Origin: Halobacteriales archaeon QS_9_70_65
Lineage (GTDB): Archaea > Halobacteriota > Halobacteria > Halobacteriales > Haloarculaceae
NCBI GenBank assembly: GCA_003023535.1
Contig: PXSC01000058.1
Location: 1-17,945 of the forward strand
Length of the DNA stretch: 17,945 nucleotides
Direction: 5' to 3'
In this document: in pieces, positions 16,316-17,945 of the stretch
Numbering within the stretch: position 1 is the stretch's first letter
How the letters are laid out: every line of letters begins with the position of its first letter
Program-made: the position numbers and the translations under genes
Notes under the pieces: model-generated
What the model was told of the DNA's origin: nothing
Seen by the model: the letters and a program-made list of their open reading frames with translations, nothing else
Database searches by the model: none

Positions 16316-16399
16316 TCCGAACGCTCCTCTCGCTGCGCGCGGCCCGCGGCCGAAGCGCGTCGGCGCGCTCCGCGAGCGGCCGGTCGGCCCCGTTCGAGG
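16316..16399 (-). repeat. Intergenic repeat family 2, copy b (short form)
   Basis: On the minus strand this 84-nt stretch repeats, in the same order, blocks of copy a (1262-1431): the 19-nt block at 16381-16399 is exact, followed by related GCTCGCGGAGC-like, CGGCCGCGGGCCGCGCG-like and GAGAGG...GCGTTCGGA segments. It lacks the middle part of copy a. It lies in the 799-bp gap 16215-17013, upstream of the 3-dehydroquinate synthase gene. The sequence around it (16246-16315 and 16400-16545) holds nothing else I can name. Confidence 0.6.
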
Positions 16400-16545
16400 G
16401 CACGCCCGACAGCGGCCGATCGGCCGGACCACGCTCGACCGGCGGTGTTCGAACAAGTACCGGCCGGCGAGCCAGGTTTCTGCCGGCGACGAAGCCGAAT
16501 CCTGGCGGACTGAACGGGCGAGGCACTCTCGGCGACCCCGGACGT

Positions 16546-16868
16546 TCGCGGCGCTATGCGCCGCGAGCTCGGAAGAGCGACGCTCTCCCGGTGACGCAAG
16601 CGGAGAGAGAGTCGTCGGCTCCCTCAGGCAGTCGGCGCTGTGCGCCGACGACAGAGAGGGATCGAAGATCCCTCAGGCAGTCGGGCGTCGCCCGACGACC
16701 GCGAGGGACCGAAGGTCCCTCGGCCGGGAGCGCCTCGACGGCGAACGGCGAGCACCGCGAGCCGTGAGCCGCGGGCAGTGAGGCGACGACTCGGAGTCGC
16801 CTCGGGCCGTGCGAGCGGGCCGTGCGAGGCGGTTCCACCGCCTCGAATTCGCGGCGCGACGCGCCGCG
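16546..16868. repeat. Triloop palindrome array B
   Basis: Consecutive palindromes: 16546-16566 stem TCGCGGCGC loop TAT; 16571-16589 core AGAGC loop GAC with one mismatch; 16631-16649 stem GTCGGCGC loop TGT; 16656-16674 stem GAGGGATC loop GAA; 16680-16696 stem GTCGGGC loop GTC; 16702-16722 stem CGAGGGACC loop GAA; 16780-16803 stem GAGGCGAC with an 8-base interior that also pairs as CGACT/AGTCG; 16825-16845 stem CGAGGCGGT loop TCC; 16850-16868 stem CGCGGCGC loop GAC. A 49-nt tandem unit begins at 16621 and 16670. GGGCCGTGCGAG occurs twice (16804-16829). The flank 16880-16925 matches the flank of array A inverted. From 16926 to 17013 I see no promoter or gene. Confidence 0.8.
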
Positions 16869-17013
16869 CATGGCCCGCGAGCAGCAGTCGAGAGCGCCGA
16901 GGGCTTTCTCGACTTGGAATTTCTCGTCCGAACACGACCGTTCGACCGGACACCACACTCATGTGTCGCGACGCGCAACTGGAAGCAGGAATGGAGGCGA
17001 CGCCGGCGCTTCG

Positions 17014-17945
17014 ATGATCCGGACCTTGCTCGCGGCCTGCTGTCTCGTCGGGCTGGTTCTCGGCGGGACCCTGGCGCCCGCGATCGGCGTCGGGACGCCG
17101 GTACCCGACCTCGGTGCCGGCGGCGCCGGCGGCGCCGGCGACGACGACGATGGCGACGGCGCCTTCGACGACGGCGACGGCGACGGTGGCGTCGGCGGCG
17201 GCGACGTCGGCGGGAACGGGTCGAACGACCTCGGCGTCGACAGCTACGGCGGCATCGCGGCCGGCGGCTACCCGAGACGGGCGACCGTCGGCGGGGCGCT
17301 GTCGCTGTCCGACCACGAGGCGTTCCGCGTCGAGAGCCCGCGCCCCCGGCGGTGGCGGCTCGGCGCCTACGCGAGTTACACCGGCGACGGCTGGGCGCGG
17401 AACGGGACGACACCGGAGCCGCTGACCGAACCGCTGTCGACGACGCTGTCCGGCCGGTCGCGGCCGCGCTACGAGGCCCGGGTCACCGCCCGCCGGCCGT
17501 TCGACGGGCTCGTCTCGCCGTGGCGGCCCGCCTTCGCGACCGCCGGCGACCGACGGGTGCTCGTCGGCGACGGACGGGCGCTGACCGTCGACGGCCGAAT
17601 CGAGGCCGGCGACCGGTACACGGTGCTGACGTACGGCCGGGTGCCGCGGGAGACGGCCGCCGCGGGCGGCGACGGCGACGTCCCGCCGGCCGTCGAGCGC
17701 CGGTACACGGGGCTGCCGGAGGACACGCCGGCTCGTCTCGGCGACCGGACCGCCGAGATCACCGCCGACGCGGAGACGTCTTACGAGCGCGCCGTCGCCG
17801 TCGAGCGGTGGCTCGAGGCTAACAAGGCGTACTCGCTGGACGCCACCCACGACCGCGACGGTGACGTCGCCGACGAGTTCGTCTTCGAGATGGCCGCCGG
17901 CTACTGCCAGTACTTCGCCACCGCGATGGTCGCGATGCTCCGGAC
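17014..17945 (+). CDS. Transglutaminase-like protein with N-terminal anchor (partial, runs off the right edge)
   Basis: The first 310 residues are in the window. After MIRT comes one hydrophobic segment (about 5-26) that could be a signal or anchor, then an unusual linker of Gly and Asp (about 34-75, with runs such as DDDDGDG) typical of haloarchaeal exported proteins. A beta-rich region follows (about 85-250). The transglutaminase core begins near 265 (AVERWLEANKAYSLDA) and reaches the catalytic cysteine C298 in AGYCQYFATAMVAMLR just before the end. The His and Asp of the triad lie outside. Haloarchaeal relatives (TgpA-like, often with DUF4129 and next to DUF58 genes) usually have several N-terminal membrane segments; this one has only one. 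No clear promoter box precedes it; the gap upstream is array B. The ATG at 17014 is the first plausible start. Confidence 0.8.
   Translation, partial: MIRTLLAACCLVGLVLGGTLAPAIGVGTPVPDLGAGGAGGAGDDDDGDGAFDDGDGDGGVGGGDVGGNGSNDLGVDSYGGIAAGGYPRRATVGGALSLSDHEAFRVESPRPRRWRLGAYASYTGDGWARNGTTPEPLTEPLSTTLSGRSRPRYEARVTARRPFDGLVSPWRPAFATAGDRRVLVGDGRALTVDGRIEAGDRYTVLTYGRVPRETAAAGGDGDVPPAVERRYTGLPEDTPARLGDRTAEITADAETSYERAVAVERWLEANKAYSLDATHDRDGDVADEFVFEMAAGYCQYFATAMVAMLR

Noticed and set aside
16621..16722. CRISPR array candidate
   Set aside because: Only two tandem units with no unique spacers; the repeated elements are palindromes of differing sequence, and no cas genes are present.
16809..17822. A 337-codon plus-strand frame across array B and the transglutaminase gene
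   Set aside because: It is extremely Arg-rich, overlaps the true transglutaminase frame and has no recognisable domain.

Overview
The window comes from a haloarchaeon (class Halobacteria). Evidence: about 70% G+C, very acidic predicted proteins, archaeal-only enzymes (ArcS archaeosine synthase, 3-dehydroquinate synthase II), a MoaD/SAMP-type sulfur carrier, and A/T-rich promoter boxes placed about 25-30 nt before start codons, which is the pattern of leaderless haloarchaeal transcripts. I cannot fix the genus. The tetramer CTAG is almost absent, which fits the CTAG methyltransferase-like gene found here.

Layout, left to right. (1) 1-784, minus: a tight ATGA-overlapping operon of an unknown 128-aa protein, a MoaD-like sulfur carrier and the first 36 codons of a third small protein. 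(2) 841-1164, minus: remains of a DUF433/DUF5615 toxin-antitoxin pair. (3) 1521-5322: arcS (minus), divergent deoC, and an archaeal MiaB-like tRNA methylthiotransferase; two of the three act on tRNA modification. (4) 5361-5978: an MNT/HEPN pair whose nucleotidyltransferase is truncated. (5) 6036-7912: CDF metal transporter and HIT hydrolase (both minus) and a small zinc-ribbon protein (plus). (6) 8481-9289: a methionine aminopeptidase gene with an internal deletion that removes two metal ligands and shifts the frame. (7) 9377-14680, plus: DUF63 membrane protein, Zim-like DNA methyltransferase, aroD and katG. (8) 15048-16214, minus: 3-dehydroquinate synthase II, so steps 2 and 3 of the archaeal shikimate pathway lie on either side of katG. 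(9) 17014-end: start of a secreted or membrane-anchored transglutaminase-like protein.

The most unusual content is in the gaps between genes. Two gaps (10309-10549 and 16546-16868) are packed with consecutive near-perfect palindromes, 5-10 bp stems almost all closed by exactly three loop bases. Some stems are identical between arrays but carry different triloops, and within one array a tandem 49-nt unit shows compensatory stem changes. The two arrays share a conserved tail in opposite orientation. A second family of intergenic repeat occurs at 1262-1431 and, inverted, at 16316-16399. A third family, MITE/PATE-like, has a 94-bp core that is identical and inverted at 8093-8186 and 14869-14962. 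So three repeat families each occur as an inverted pair, and the 94-bp pair brackets the map-DUF63-zim-aroD-katG block.

Gene decay is also frequent: the TA relic, the shortened MNT and the broken map all lie near repeats or on less GC-rich DNA.
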